From positions 2,206,001 to 2,270,000 of the forward strand of contig NZ_JAGT01000001.1 of the NCBI RefSeq assembly GCF_000526795.1: 64,000 nucleotides of DNA. The letters are read 5' to 3'. Shown in pieces: positions 54,287-62,575 of the stretch. The DNA is from Ruminococcus flavefaciens AE3010 (GTDB taxonomy: Bacteria > Bacillota > Clostridia > Oscillospirales > Ruminococcaceae). The translations under genes and the position numbers were made by a program. The notes under the pieces were generated by a model, which saw only the letters and a list, made by a program, of their open reading frames with translations, did not search any database and was not told where the DNA came from. Position 1 is the first letter of the stretch. Each line of letters opens with the position of its first letter.

Positions 54287-54358
54287 ATTATCGGACGGAT
54301 AATATCCGCCCCTACACTAATCACTATGCACTAACCACTAAAGATCACAGGAGATACA
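54287..54358. repeat. remainder of the purB to 54359 gap: palindrome and CACTAA tandem
   Basis: GGACGGATAATATCCGCCCC palindrome core followed by a series of CACTAATCACTA-type units. No promoter recognised; ribosome site CAGGAG before the next gene. Confidence 0.6.
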
Positions 54359-55105
54359 ATGAAAAAACCACTCATCATCGGCGGGACTATCCTCGGTTTT
54401 CTGCTCGCTGCCGCAATGGTAATATTCATATTCTTTCCGGGACTTCCAACTTATCTTAAAGTCAAGCACAAATACGACCACATAGACGAGCACGTTCCCG
54501 AATTTGAAAAGACTGATGTCCCCTCGGATTATGTAAGTCATACACTGAAAGGCGTAAAATTCAGTATCCCTTCCGACTGGGAAGGCAGCAGTCCTATCAA
54601 AGGTGCGGAAGCAAGCTCATACCAATCGGGTGAACAGTACAAGATCCATGTATTCAAAACCGACTACCAAGAGCTGACCGGTGACGAAAACAGCCTCTAT
54701 GATCCGTGGGAATATTATAAGTACACAGAAGCAGATTACAGGCATTTCTACAAGAATATCGGCGTTGACCTGCCGCAGTACGGACTTGCATATACTATGG
54801 TTTTTTATACAAGAGACTATGTCACAGCTAAAGAATGTCTTAAACTCCGCGGAAAGGATAAAGATGTGTTCCTTGACCTTGCAGAGGACAAGGAAGAAGC
54901 TGTTGACATGGAAAAAATGTGGAAGCTCAAAAACAACGAGTATACCGCTTATGCCGTGCAAGTACTGTACAGTGATTACAACGGCAATACATGGGATGTA
55001 AATATTTTCCCGAACAATAATAAAAATGAAGTCTATACCGTAACTCTGAAATGTCCCGACGAAACAATGGCAAAGCAGATAATAAGCTCCGCAGAGCTTG
55101 AATAA
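54359..55105 (+). CDS. exported protein of unknown function, paralogous to 56279-56998
   Basis: The 248-residue protein has one N-terminal membrane or signal helix (MKKPLIIGGTILGFLLAAAMVIFIFFPGLP) with no clear cleavage site. It continues as a soluble extracellular domain with IPYxxK-like and DYQELTGDENSLYDPWEYYKY stretches. The order and composition (FPG(L/I)P.Y.K, late YxVxIxxP...) are like those of the gene at 56279-56998, so the two belong to one unknown family. A start at ATG 54359 with AGGAG upstream. It lies upstream of rimM. Confidence 0.68.
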   Translation: MKKPLIIGGTILGFLLAAAMVIFIFFPGLPTYLKVKHKYDHIDEHVPEFEKTDVPSDYVSHTLKGVKFSIPSDWEGSSPIKGAEASSYQSGEQYKIHVFKTDYQELTGDENSLYDPWEYYKYTEADYRHFYKNIGVDLPQYGLAYTMVFYTRDYVTAKECLKLRGKDKDVFLDLAEDKEEAVDMEKMWKLKNNEYTAYAVQVLYSDYNGNTWDVNIFPNNNKNEVYTVTLKCPDETMAKQIISSAELE

Positions 55106-55118
55106 TAAAGGATAAACT

Positions 55119-55622
55119 ATGAAAAAGGAATATCTCGAATCAGGCAAGATAGTCACCACCCACGGTATCCGCGGCGAGGTGAAAATAATGCCCTATACCG
55201 ACAGTCCCGAGCTTCTTGCGGAGTTCGACAGGCTGTTCATAGGAAAGAACCACGAGGAAGTGTTCATTGAGCGCTCCCGGGTGTTCAAAAATACAGTCAT
55301 AGCCAAGATAGAGGGCGTGGATACTCCCGAGGCTGCGGAGAAGCTCCGCAACAAGGTGCTGTATATGCACCGCGACGACCTCGAGCTTGACGAGGACACC
55401 TACTTCATACAGGACCTTATAGGACTTGAAGTACGCGACGCCGATACTGAGCAGGTCTACGGCAAGATAATAGACGTTATGCAGACAGGCGCAAACGACG
55501 TTTACGTCATAAAGGGCAATGACAAGGAGTACCTTGTCCCTGCTATCGCAGATGTGGTTGTTTCCACAGATGTGGACGGCGGAGTAATGACCATACGTCC
55601 CCTTGACGGTCTTTTCGGCTGA
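55119..55622 (+). CDS. rimM: 16S rRNA processing protein RimM
   Basis: The 167-residue protein has the RimM N-domain GKIVTTHGIRGEVKI (about 7-21), then a linker and a PRC-barrel with DLIGLEVRD. The C-terminus AIADVVVSTDVDGGVMTIRPLDGLF is typical. Length fits (165-180). It binds the 30S subunit and promotes 16S rRNA maturation. In most bacteria trmD follows it directly; here two unknown genes are between. Confidence 0.95.
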   Translation: MKKEYLESGKIVTTHGIRGEVKIMPYTDSPELLAEFDRLFIGKNHEEVFIERSRVFKNTVIAKIEGVDTPEAAEKLRNKVLYMHRDDLELDEDTYFIQDLIGLEVRDADTEQVYGKIIDVMQTGANDVYVIKGNDKEYLVPAIADVVVSTDVDGGVMTIRPLDGLFG

Positions 55623-55623
55623 T

Positions 55624-56202
55624 ATGAAAAAAAGCAACATCATCGCTCTCGGAGCGCTGACGGCGGCATTTATAGGACTTGCCCTGTGGTCACTCTCGGC
55701 TGACAGTGATATACTGCAAAGCTATAAACAGCTGCCGAAATGGGGCATTTCCATGATCGGTGTAGTTTTCCTGCTCATGCTGTTTATCCCCAATATCATA
55801 TGGAGCAAAAAACAGCCCGCAGGCTATGAGGAGTCCGCAAAGCGCGAAAACAAGGTGCTCCTTGCCCTTGAACGCTCAGGAGAGGCTCTTGTGAGCGTAT
55901 TGGTGCTCACCGACAGACGCCTTGACCGCTTCGCTCTTTCGCCGCGGCTGGGCTGCCTGATACTCGCGCTGGTGCTCATGATACTTTATGAGCTTTACTG
56001 GATAAATTATTTCCGAAGCAGCCGCACTCTTGCGGATATGTACTCGGACTACTGCGGATTTCCGCTGGCAGGAGCTTCCCTGCCCGTGTTTGCAGTATTT
56101 CTTCTTGGAGTTTACGCCTGCAATGCCTTTCTTATTGCAGCGTCGATAATACTCGGGATTGGACACATCGGCATACATCTTATGCATAAAAAAGAGCTTT
56201 GA
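55624..56202 (+). CDS. membrane protein of unknown function between rimM and trmD
   Basis: The 192-residue protein starts at ATG 55624, one base after the rimM stop, so it is probably translated by coupling. It has five hydrophobic segments (about 5-25, 42-62, 107-128, 150-170, 170-190). A soluble cytoplasmic part of about 40 residues lies between segments two and three (with YEESAKRENKVLLALERSGEALV). No family is recognised. Confidence 0.66.
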   Translation: MKKSNIIALGALTAAFIGLALWSLSADSDILQSYKQLPKWGISMIGVVFLLMLFIPNIIWSKKQPAGYEESAKRENKVLLALERSGEALVSVLVLTDRRLDRFALSPRLGCLILALVLMILYELYWINYFRSSRTLADMYSDYCGFPLAGASLPVFAVFLLGVYACNAFLIAASIILGIGHIGIHLMHKKEL

Positions 56203-56278
56203 GCTCAAAAAAGAGATAGAGAAAAATAAAAAGAACAAAAGAAAAACGGCGTTACCACGCCAAAAGGAGGCACTTACC

Positions 56279-56998
56279 ATGAAAAAATTCTTAGGCATAC
56301 TATTTTTACTCATAATCGTCGCAGCAGGCGTCTGCGCCTACTTATTCCCCGGAATACCCTACAAATACAAGTGCACCAACGAATTGCAGACTACCGACAG
56401 TCTCTGGAATGATACTCCCGGGGATCTTCAGCCCATTTCAGGCGAAACCGCCGACTACTCCAACTTTGGTCTGAAGCTCACTGCATGGGACGATATGAAG
56501 CCCGTCCGCACTGACAGCAAGGATTCGGCAATGTGGCAGAACGGCGACGAGATACACCGCATAGGTATTTCCGAGGAGCATCTCAGCGAAAGCGAGGATT
56601 TTCTCGACAGAACGGGTATTTCCCACGAAGCCCTCGACAAATATTGCAGAGCCGTGGAAAAGACCACTCCGGAAAGCGAATATGAGTTCACAAAACTGGT
56701 CATGTCGCTGAATATGGAGGATTTCGATATCCATAACTTCAAAAACTCAAAGACCTTTTATCAGCTTATGAAGTGCAAGAATGAATCATATATCGACGAG
56801 AGCGATCCTGCCAGATACTATTCCGTTGACGGAGTAGGCTTCCGCGGCTACCTCAACACCATTGAGACGCCCGACGGATATACGGCACATGTCTTCCTGT
56901 ATCCCGAAAGAGAAAAGCGCACAAGATACATCATAAAGATCAGCACTGAAAACTTCGGCGATATATTCACAATAGCCGACAGCATCAAGCTTACATAA
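56279..56998 (+). CDS. exported protein of unknown function, paralogous to 54359-55105
   Basis: The 239-residue protein has an N-terminal hydrophobic helix (MKKFLGILFLLIIVAAGVCAYLFPGIP) and an extracytoplasmic soluble domain of about 210 residues. FPGIPYKYK after the helix matches FPGLPTYLK in the relative at 54359-55105, and both end in a beta segment (YIIKISTENFGDIF versus VYTVTLKCPDETMA). The Cys in the helix is not in a good lipobox. AAAGGAGG lies upstream. No function is assigned. Confidence 0.68.
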   Translation: MKKFLGILFLLIIVAAGVCAYLFPGIPYKYKCTNELQTTDSLWNDTPGDLQPISGETADYSNFGLKLTAWDDMKPVRTDSKDSAMWQNGDEIHRIGISEEHLSESEDFLDRTGISHEALDKYCRAVEKTTPESEYEFTKLVMSLNMEDFDIHNFKNSKTFYQLMKCKNESYIDESDPARYYSVDGVGFRGYLNTIETPDGYTAHVFLYPEREKRTRYIIKISTENFGDIFTIADSIKLT

Positions 56999-57006
56999 GA
57001 ATATCC

Positions 57007-57027
57007 GAGACCGCTTCATGCGGTCTC
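57007..57027 (+). other. hairpin just before trmD
   Basis: GAGACCGC-TTCAT-GCGGTCTC is a perfect eight-pair stem between the stop at 56998 and the trmD ribosome site AAAGGAG. There is no T-run, so it may be a translational element. Confidence 0.55.
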
Positions 57028-57048
57028 AAATCATAAAGGAGCATAAAT

Positions 57049-57747
57049 ATGCATATAGAAATAGCAACACTGTTTCCCGAGATGTGCGAGGCAGTCCTCG
57101 GCGAGAGCATAGTAGGAAGAGCCCGCAAAGCAGAGAAGATAAGCCTCCACTGCCGCCAGATACGCGAGTACACTCAGGATAAGCACCGCCGCGTTGACGA
57201 TACACCCTACGGCGGCGGAATGGGCATGGTCATGCAGTGCGAGCCCATATACAACTGCTACAAGGCGGTCTGCGAGGACTTGGGTGCAAAGCCCCATACC
57301 ATATATATGTCTCCAAAGGGCAGGATATTTGACCAGAAAAAAGCCATCGAGCTGTCCAAAATGGACAATATCCTCATTATCTGCGGTCACTACGAGGGAG
57401 TTGACCAGCGCGTCATCGACAAGATAGTTGACGAGGAGATATCCATAGGCGATTATGTGCTCACAGGCGGCGAGCTCCCTGCAATGGTAGTTGCCGATAC
57501 CGTAGCCCGTATGTGCGAGGGAGTACTCTCCGACGAGGTATGCTTCACCGACGAGAGCATCTACAGCGGACTCCTTGAGTATCCCCAGTACACACGCCCC
57601 GAAGTATGGGAGGGCGAGGCTGTGCCGCCCGTGCTCCTTACGGGACATCACAAAAACATCGAGACATGGCGTCACGAGCAGAGTTTAAAGCTCACAGAGG
57701 AGCGCCGCCCAGACCTTTTTGCAAAATATAAGGAAGAAATTGGCTGA
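57049..57747 (+). CDS. trmD: tRNA (guanine-37-N1)-methyltransferase
   Basis: The 232-residue protein has the SPOUT trefoil-knot motif GDYVLTGGELPAMVVAD (about 143-159) and the substrate motif DDTPYGGGMGMVM (about 48-60). The C-terminal helical part is full. Length fits (230-250). It adds the N1 methyl group to G37 of tRNAs with a G36. The gene is preceded by a hairpin and followed by an AT-rich gap with TTCCACA iterons. Confidence 0.96.
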   Translation: MHIEIATLFPEMCEAVLGESIVGRARKAEKISLHCRQIREYTQDKHRRVDDTPYGGGMGMVMQCEPIYNCYKAVCEDLGAKPHTIYMSPKGRIFDQKKAIELSKMDNILIICGHYEGVDQRVIDKIVDEEISIGDYVLTGGELPAMVVADTVARMCEGVLSDEVCFTDESIYSGLLEYPQYTRPEVWEGEAVPPVLLTGHHKNIETWRHEQSLKLTEERRPDLFAKYKEEIG

Positions 57748-58006
57748 CCAATTTTTAAACATTTTGTTCCACAAAAAAGGACATTGTTCCACAAAGTGTT
57801 CCACACATAACTGGCTGTATAGTCAAAAATCTATTCTCCCTTTAGAAAAAAATGCCATATTATTATGTTGATAAATATGCACTTTCCACAATCACTATCA
57901 ACAATTTTTTGTAGTGATAATAAACAAGCAAGTTGATAAAATTTCATTCACATTTAATCTAAATGTAGAATTTAGCGAAAACATGCCCTTTAATCACAAA
58001 AATCCG
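57748..58006. promoter_or_regulatory. AT-rich gap with TTCCACA iterons and overlapping inverted repeats
   Basis: Three TGTTCCACA units at 57765-57773, 57785-57793 and 57797-57805, plus a TTTCCACA at about 57883-57890. Further on GTTGATA (57867-57873) pairs with TATCAAC (57896-57902), and ATCACTA (57891-57897) with TAGTGAT (57912-57918), two stems that overlap and exclude each other. No gene is supported in this stretch. It looks like a protein-binding or replication-related region. Confidence 0.5.
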
Positions 58007-58035
58007 TTGACTAAGCAAAAAATAGACTGTATAAT
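58007..58035 (+). promoter_or_regulatory. promoter of the HPr gene
   Basis: TTGACT (58007-58012) and TATAAT (58030-58035), 17-base spacer, about 93 bases before the ATG. Confidence 0.83.
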
Positions 58036-58127
58036 AAAATCAGCAAGTGAAACAAATTTGCAAACGGCAACACAGTCTTTAAATAGAATCAGAGAGACTG
58101 TAACTTACGAGAATAGGAGAGTTGTTT

Positions 58128-58400
58128 ATGTTTGTCAGAGAAGTAATGGTAAAGAATCAGGTTGGACTTCACGCAAGACCCGCAACCTTCTTTATTCAGA
58201 AGGCTAACGAGTTCAAGTCATCGATCTGGATCGAAAAGGAAGAGCGCAGAGTAAATGCAAAGAGTCTGCTTGGCATTCTTTCGCTCGGTATTGTAGGCGG
58301 TACAAATGTAAAGGTTATCGCTGACGGCGCTGATGAAAAGGCTGCAGTTGACGCTCTTATCGAGCTTGTTGACAGCGGTTTCAGCGAGGAAAACAGATAA
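58128..58400 (+). CDS. ptsH: phosphocarrier protein HPr
   Basis: The ATG at 58128 has AGGAGA seven bases upstream and gives 90 residues; a TTG six bases earlier is not needed. The histidine site is GLHARPATFF (His near residue 15), and the HPr-kinase site region reads NAKSLLGILSLGI, with Ser near residue 46. It is thus a functional HPr rather than the Crh type, which lacks the His. It acts in sugar transport and carbon catabolite control. No ptsI gene or other PTS gene is next to it. It is monocistronic, with a terminator after the stop. Confidence 0.93.
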   Translation: MFVREVMVKNQVGLHARPATFFIQKANEFKSSIWIEKEERRVNAKSLLGILSLGIVGGTNVKVIADGADEKAAVDALIELVDSGFSEENR

Positions 58401-58415
58401 TCAGACAAAAAACTT

Positions 58416-58450
58416 GGGGCGTTACAGTCGTAACGCCCATTTATTTTTTT
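58416..58450. terminator. bidirectional terminator between ptsH and spoIVB
   Basis: GGGCGTTAC-AGTC-GTAACGCCC perfect nine-pair stem (58417-58438), T-rich on both sides (ATTTATTTTTTT to the right, TTTTTTGTCTG on the minus strand), so it can serve both converging genes. Confidence 0.9.
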
Positions 58451-58451
58451 A

Positions 58452-59678
58452 TCAGTAAAGCTCGGAAGCCATGTTTTCGGCAAATATACCGTATCCTTTG
58501 GTGGGGTCGGCAACAAAAACATGTGTTACCGCGCCGATGAGCTTGCCGTTTTGTACTATAGGACTGCCGCTCATTCCCTGCACTATGCCTCCCGCAGTAT
58601 CAAGAAGCCGCGGGTCGGTTATGCGTATGACCATATTCTTGGAGCTTCCGCTGCTGGCGTAGTCAACGCTGACTATCTCCGCAGAGTAGCTTTCGGGAGT
58701 ATTTCCCGAAACAGTGGTGTATATCTCAGCATCGCCCTCGGTTATCTCCTGACGGAAAGCCATGGGGAATACCTGACAGTCCGCCGATAATTCGGCAAGA
58801 GCCTCATCACTGAGCCGTCCGTAGATACCGCTCTGCCTGTTGCGCTCAAGGACGCCGAAGCTGTCCGCCATGGCAAAATTACCGCGGAGCTCCCCTGCCA
58901 GACCACGGGCGCCGCGCTTGACCTCGGTTATCTCCACAGGCACAGCCTCTCCGCTGTGAACAGGGACTATCCCGCCCGTATCGGAATCACAGATAGGGTG
59001 TCCCAGACCTGCAAAGCAGCCTGTTTTTGTGTCAAAAAATGACATAGTTCCTATGCCTGCGATACTGTCACGGACCCACATACCGCCTTTCCAGCCGCCG
59101 CTTCTCCGCGAGAGAACGGGCTGCAGCTCCATAGCTATATCCTCATCGCCGCGGCGCACCGAGAGTTCAAGGGCTTTTCCGCCCGAATCCGCGATCATCT
59201 GCTGTAGCCGATCATTGGAGGTGAGCACCTCCCCGTCTGCAAGACGGATTATATCGCCCTTGCACAAGCCTGCTTCCTCGGCAGGACATGACAGGGAGCC
59301 GTCCTGCCCCTCAACGTCCCCAAGTCCCGTGACCATGACGCCCTCCATGAGCAGCTTTATGCCGAATGGACGCCCTCCCACAGCAAATACGGGAGTTTCC
59401 GTCCTGCGAACTTCAATATTTTTGACGGGTATCGCTCCGAACAGGGAAAAAGTAACCTGTGACCCGTCCGAACAGGTACCTGCGGCAGGTACCGCAAGCT
59501 CGGGAGAAGCGGTACAGCTTAGCTGCGGAAATCCCGCTATTTTCAGGTCATCTTCCGATGAAGCACTGATAACTGCGGGCAGCTGTGCGGAATAATATCC
59601 TGCTGTTCCGAATAATCCCACAAAAGCTGCAAATAATAATGCCGCAGCGGTTTTAACCATTTTTCTTTTAAAAAACAT
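58452..59678 (-). CDS. spoIVB: SpoIVB-like sporulation serine peptidase
   Basis: The ATG at 59676-59678 with AAAGGAA upstream gives 408 residues and an N-terminal membrane anchor (MVKTAAALLFAAFVGLFG). A PDZ-like domain (with GLCKGDIIRLADGEVL) is followed by the SpoIVB peptidase domain with GLGHPI (catalytic His) and GMSGSPIVQNGKLIGAVTH (catalytic Ser). SpoIVB cleaves SpoIVFA to start the sigma-K pathway in the mother cell. The upstream frame extension has poor coding character and lies beyond the ribosome site. spoIIP or spo0A, common neighbours, are not adjacent. Confidence 0.9.
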   Translation of the reverse strand: MFFKRKMVKTAAALLFAAFVGLFGTAGYYSAQLPAVISASSEDDLKIAGFPQLSCTASPELAVPAAGTCSDGSQVTFSLFGAIPVKNIEVRRTETPVFAVGGRPFGIKLLMEGVMVTGLGDVEGQDGSLSCPAEEAGLCKGDIIRLADGEVLTSNDRLQQMIADSGGKALELSVRRGDEDIAMELQPVLSRRSGGWKGGMWVRDSIAGIGTMSFFDTKTGCFAGLGHPICDSDTGGIVPVHSGEAVPVEITEVKRGARGLAGELRGNFAMADSFGVLERNRQSGIYGRLSDEALAELSADCQVFPMAFRQEITEGDAEIYTTVSGNTPESYSAEIVSVDYASSGSSKNMVIRITDPRLLDTAGGIVQGMSGSPIVQNGKLIGAVTHVFVADPTKGYGIFAENMASELY

Positions 59679-59695
59679 ATTTTTTCCTTTCTTGA

Positions 59696-59720
59696 ATTGC
59701 TCCGTCAAAACGGGAGCAAT
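59696..59720 (-). other. hairpin in the spoIVB leader
   Basis: ATTGCTCC pairs with GGAGCAAT around a GTCAAAACG loop about five bases before the ribosome site. A possible sigma-F/G-like -10 (CATAATA) lies just upstream of it, at 59724-59730 on the minus strand. Function is unproven. Confidence 0.4.
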
Positions 59721-59794
59721 AAATATTATGCTTCGGCTGAGTGATATTATAAATGTGAAATACCCACAGCCGAAAAATACATAGGGAGTTAAAA

Positions 59795-60292
59795 ATGAGC
59801 AAAAAAAATACAAAAAAGCTTCCTGCAAGGCGATCGCCCCTGATGACCGCATGCAAGGTCATAACGCTGATGCTGAGTCTGTGGTTTTCGGGAGCTATGA
59901 CCGCTCTTTCGGGGGCAGGTCTCATATACAACAGCGACAGCTACGGCGCGGAGCTGAAAAACACAGGCATATTCCTGATAATATCCGCAGTACTTATGCT
60001 TTCGGGAGCTGTTCTTTGTCTTTTTCGGAAGAAGCTACCGAATATACTGGCTATCCTGTTCACAGCAGGCGGACTTGTCCTGTGTCTGGTCATGCTGCAT
60101 AAGCTCACAGACCACGCCGACATGAGCGGCTGGACGGATAAATACACGATGCTGCCCGTCAGCGATATGTACACGCGCAGGATACTGCCAAGCATAGTCC
60201 CTGCGGCACTTACGGCGATAATAGCGGCAATACAGCTCTTCTCACAGCGCCGAACACCTCAAAGCGAAGAAAAAGCACCGTCTATCGTTTAG
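59795..60292 (+). CDS. membrane protein of unknown function
   Basis: The 165-residue protein starts at ATG 59795 after GGGAG. It has a basic N-terminal tail (KKNTKKLPARR) and four hydrophobic segments (about 20-44, 54-75, 80-100, 133-155). A soluble loop with DHADMSGWTDKYTMLPVSDMYTR lies between segments three and four. No family is recognised. It is divergent from spoIVB and followed by a dispersed repeat. Confidence 0.66.
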   Translation: MSKKNTKKLPARRSPLMTACKVITLMLSLWFSGAMTALSGAGLIYNSDSYGAELKNTGIFLIISAVLMLSGAVLCLFRKKLPNILAILFTAGGLVLCLVMLHKLTDHADMSGWTDKYTMLPVSDMYTRRILPSIVPAALTAIIAAIQLFSQRRTPQSEEKAPSIV

Positions 60293-60293
60293 T

Positions 60294-60405
60294 TGAGAGT
60301 TGAGAATTGAGAGTTGAAAGTTATGGTGTCGCCTGCGGCGACATTATTTAAATAACGTGAGCGAAGCGAACACATTAACTCTCAACTCTACACTCTCAAC
60401 TCTAA
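60294..60405. repeat. dispersed inverted-repeat element, ACTCTCAACTCT family, copy 2
   Basis: Left AGTTGAGAGTTGAGAATTGA, right ACTCTCAACTCTACACTCTC, inner CGCCTGCGGCGACATTATTT and AACGTGAGCGAAGCGAACAC. It matches 12858-12979 over most of its length. Confidence 0.78.
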
Positions 60406-60446
60406 ACTGCTCATATGCTCGGCAAATAAATATTATACATCAGACA

Positions 60447-60470
60447 AGGACGCGAAAACCGTCCTTTTTT
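60447..60470 (+). terminator. terminator upstream of birA
   Basis: AGGACG-CGAAAAC-CGTCCT six-pair stem followed by TTTTTT; it ends transcripts from 59795-60292. Confidence 0.78.
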
Positions 60471-60532
60471 GCGTTAAGGCATCTTTTAAGCTCTGCAAAA
60501 ACGTCATTTTTACCAATTTTACGTGTTTTATC

Positions 60533-60561
60533 TTGCATTATTTGTTTTTTTATGGTACAAT
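60533..60561 (+). promoter_or_regulatory. promoter of birA
   Basis: TTGCAT (60533-60538) and TACAAT (60556-60561), 17-base spacer, about 33 bases before the ATG. Confidence 0.75.
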
Positions 60562-60593
60562 GTTATCAATATTACCGAAAGGAACTCTCTGAC

Positions 60594-61580
60594 ATGAACG
60601 TAAAATCCGAATTGCTCGCCTCTCTCGCAAGCGCAGACGGTGATTACATCTCGGGTGCTGCACTTGCGGATAAGCTGGGCGTGAGCCGCAATGCTGTGTG
60701 GAAAGCCGTAAAAGCCCTTGAGACCGAAGGCTTTTCTATCAGCTCGGTGACTTCAAAGGGCTATAAACTCAACGACGACAATAACAGACTTTCGGCAGAC
60801 CTTATCACACCTCTACTGAAAACAAAGGAGCTGGGACGTAACCTCCGCGTGTATGATACAGTGGAATCCACCAATAATATCACCAAGGAACAGGACTCAA
60901 ACAACGTCCCCCACGGAACCACCTCCGTTGCGGAGCGTCAGACCGCAGGCAGGGGCAGGATAGGCAGGAACTTCGTTTCTCCCGCAGGCAAGGGTCTCTA
61001 TATGAGCACTCTTGTACGTCCCCGATTCAGCCTTGAATATGCTCCTATGATAACAGGGGCGGCTGCCTGTGCAGTTGCGGAAGCTGTGGAGTACTGCTGC
61101 GGTCAGCCCGTTATGATAAAATGGGTCAACGACCTGTATATGAACGGCAAGAAAATATGCGGCATACTCACTGAGGCTTCATTCGGTCTGGAAATGCGCA
61201 CCCTTGACTGCGCTGTTATCGGTATCGGCATAAACGTCCGCAGTGTGGGCGACAGCTTCGATGAGGAGCTCCGCAAAAGAGCCACCTCCATAGAGGACGA
61301 AACAGGTGTCGCGGTAAACAGGAACAAACTGTGCGCAGAGGTGCTCAACCGTCTGGAAATATATATGAAAAAGATCGAGAACCGCAGCTTCCTCGCAGCA
61401 TACAGAGAGCGGGAGATACTCACAGGAAATATCATAACCGCAAATGTGGGCAACAAACAGATAATCGGCGAAGCTATGGGCATCGACGACAATGCCAACC
61501 TCATAGTGCAGCTTCAGTCGGGTGAGACTATCCACCTCAACTCGGGCGAGGCGAACCTGTGCAGGATAAAAAACGTGTAA
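60594..61580 (+). CDS. birA: biotin--[acetyl-CoA-carboxylase] ligase and biotin repressor
   Basis: The ATG at 60594 with AAAGGAAC upstream gives 328 residues; the longer frame upstream crosses a repeat and is not coding. The N-terminal HTH_11 domain (about 1-60) contains ISGAALADKLGVSRNAVWKAVKAL. The ligase domain has the RQTAGRGRIGRNF (about 113-125) biotinyl-AMP loop and VMIKWVNDLYMNGKKICGILTE (about 176-197). The C-terminal SH3-like domain follows. It is a bifunctional BirA that biotinylates carrier proteins and represses biotin genes. A biotin operator was not seen nearby. Confidence 0.95.
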   Translation: MNVKSELLASLASADGDYISGAALADKLGVSRNAVWKAVKALETEGFSISSVTSKGYKLNDDNNRLSADLITPLLKTKELGRNLRVYDTVESTNNITKEQDSNNVPHGTTSVAERQTAGRGRIGRNFVSPAGKGLYMSTLVRPRFSLEYAPMITGAAACAVAEAVEYCCGQPVMIKWVNDLYMNGKKICGILTEASFGLEMRTLDCAVIGIGINVRSVGDSFDEELRKRATSIEDETGVAVNRNKLCAEVLNRLEIYMKKIENRSFLAAYREREILTGNIITANVGNKQIIGEAMGIDDNANLIVQLQSGETIHLNSGEANLCRIKNV

Positions 61581-61636
61581 CGGCGGATATTCCGCTGAAA
61601 TATAATATAAAAATGATGTAAGGAGGGTATGTCTGT

Positions 61637-62311
61637 ATGAGATATACAATTATCGGTCACCTTGTACCTGCCGTAGAATGCGAGCTCAATCAGGGTGAGT
61701 CAATGTACACACAATCAGGAGGAATGATCTGGCAGTCGCAGGGTATCAAAATGAACACCAATGCCAGAGGCGGACTGGGAAGAAGTCTGGGAAGAATGTT
61801 CACAGGCGAGTCAATATTCATGGCAAATTACACAGCTGAGGTGCAGGGCGCAAAGATAGCCTTCGGCTCAACAGTTCCCGGCTCGGTAGTTCCCGTAAAT
61901 ATCTCACAGAACGGACTTATCTGCCAGAAGGGCGCTTTTCTCTGCGCTGAGCAGTCGGTAGACCTGAAAGCAATATTCACCAAAAGATTCGCTTCGGGAC
62001 TTTTCGGCGGCGAGGGCTTTATCCTCCAGCATCTCTTCGGAAACGGCATGGCTTTCCTTGAAGTAGACGGCGATATGGTGGAGAGGAACCTTGCAGCAGG
62101 CGAGGTCCTCAAAGTTGACACAGGTAATGTGGTAGCCTTTGAGCCCACTGTAAAATACGAGGTCGAGACCGTAAAGGGGCTTGGAAATATCTTCCTTGGC
62201 GGCGAGGGACTTTTCCTCACAAAGCTGGTAGGCCCCGGCAAGGTAATACTCCAGACTCAGAACTTCAACGACTTTGCAGGCAAGATACTTGCAATGGGCG
62301 TAAAGAGATAA
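61637..62311 (+). CDS. AIM24/TIGR00266-family protein
   Basis: The 224-residue protein is beta-rich and Gly-rich. It begins MRYTIIGHLVPAVECELNQGESMYTQSGGMIWQSQGI and has the GEGFILQHLFGNGMAFLEVDGDM and GGEGLFLTKLVGPGKVILQTQ repeats that define the AIM24 family. There is no signal peptide. The biochemical role of bacterial AIM24 proteins is unknown. It is translationally close to the following 47-residue membrane protein (one base gap). AAGGAGG lies upstream. Confidence 0.9.
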   Translation: MRYTIIGHLVPAVECELNQGESMYTQSGGMIWQSQGIKMNTNARGGLGRSLGRMFTGESIFMANYTAEVQGAKIAFGSTVPGSVVPVNISQNGLICQKGAFLCAEQSVDLKAIFTKRFASGLFGGEGFILQHLFGNGMAFLEVDGDMVERNLAAGEVLKVDTGNVVAFEPTVKYEVETVKGLGNIFLGGEGLFLTKLVGPGKVILQTQNFNDFAGKILAMGVKR

Positions 62312-62312
62312 T

Positions 62313-62456
62313 ATGAAGCAATGGTTCATAGCCGCCGCAGTTGCGGCGGCATACCTGTTATTCAGCGTATTCACAGGACTTTGGGCGATATCATGGATAA
62401 TCTGGGTATTCTACGGAATATACAGGATAGCTGATTACATCAAGTCACAGCAATGA
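62313..62456 (+). CDS. 47-residue membrane protein
   Basis: A short frame directly after the AIM24 stop encodes MKQWFIAAAVAAAYLLFSVF followed by a second hydrophobic stretch (TGLWAISWIIWVFYGIYRIA) and a polar tail. It may have two membrane helices linked by a tight turn. The one-base spacing to the upstream gene suggests coupling, and its stop is the base before a dispersed repeat. No family is recognised. It is too short for most gene finders. Confidence 0.68.
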   Translation: MKQWFIAAAVAAAYLLFSVFTGLWAISWIIWVFYGIYRIADYIKSQQ

Positions 62457-62550
62457 GCAGCGTGACGCTGCACCCTTGCCACGTTGACGCTCGTAAACTC
62501 GCTAACTCTCAGCAAAAACGTTCATCGTACATCGCTTACAGCACTTTTTT
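62457..62550. repeat. stop-codon-abutting dispersed repeat, copy 3
   Basis: Begins right after the TGA at 62454-62456 and includes CCTTGCCACGTTGACGCTCG, TAAACTCGCTAACT and CGTACATCGCTTACAGCAC. Matches copies 1 and 2, with a divergent first 15 bases. Confidence 0.8.
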
Positions 62551-62575
62551 GTCTACAGATAATGAGGTGAAGCTT

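Noticed and set aside
57760..57920. Chromosome replication origin
   Set aside because: DnaA-box-like units are imperfect and there is no dnaA, dnaN or gidA gene nearby.
57914..58207. A 97-codon plus-strand frame before and over the start of ptsH
   Set aside because: It overlaps the HPr promoter and gene in another frame, is AT-rich without coding character and has no ribosome site.
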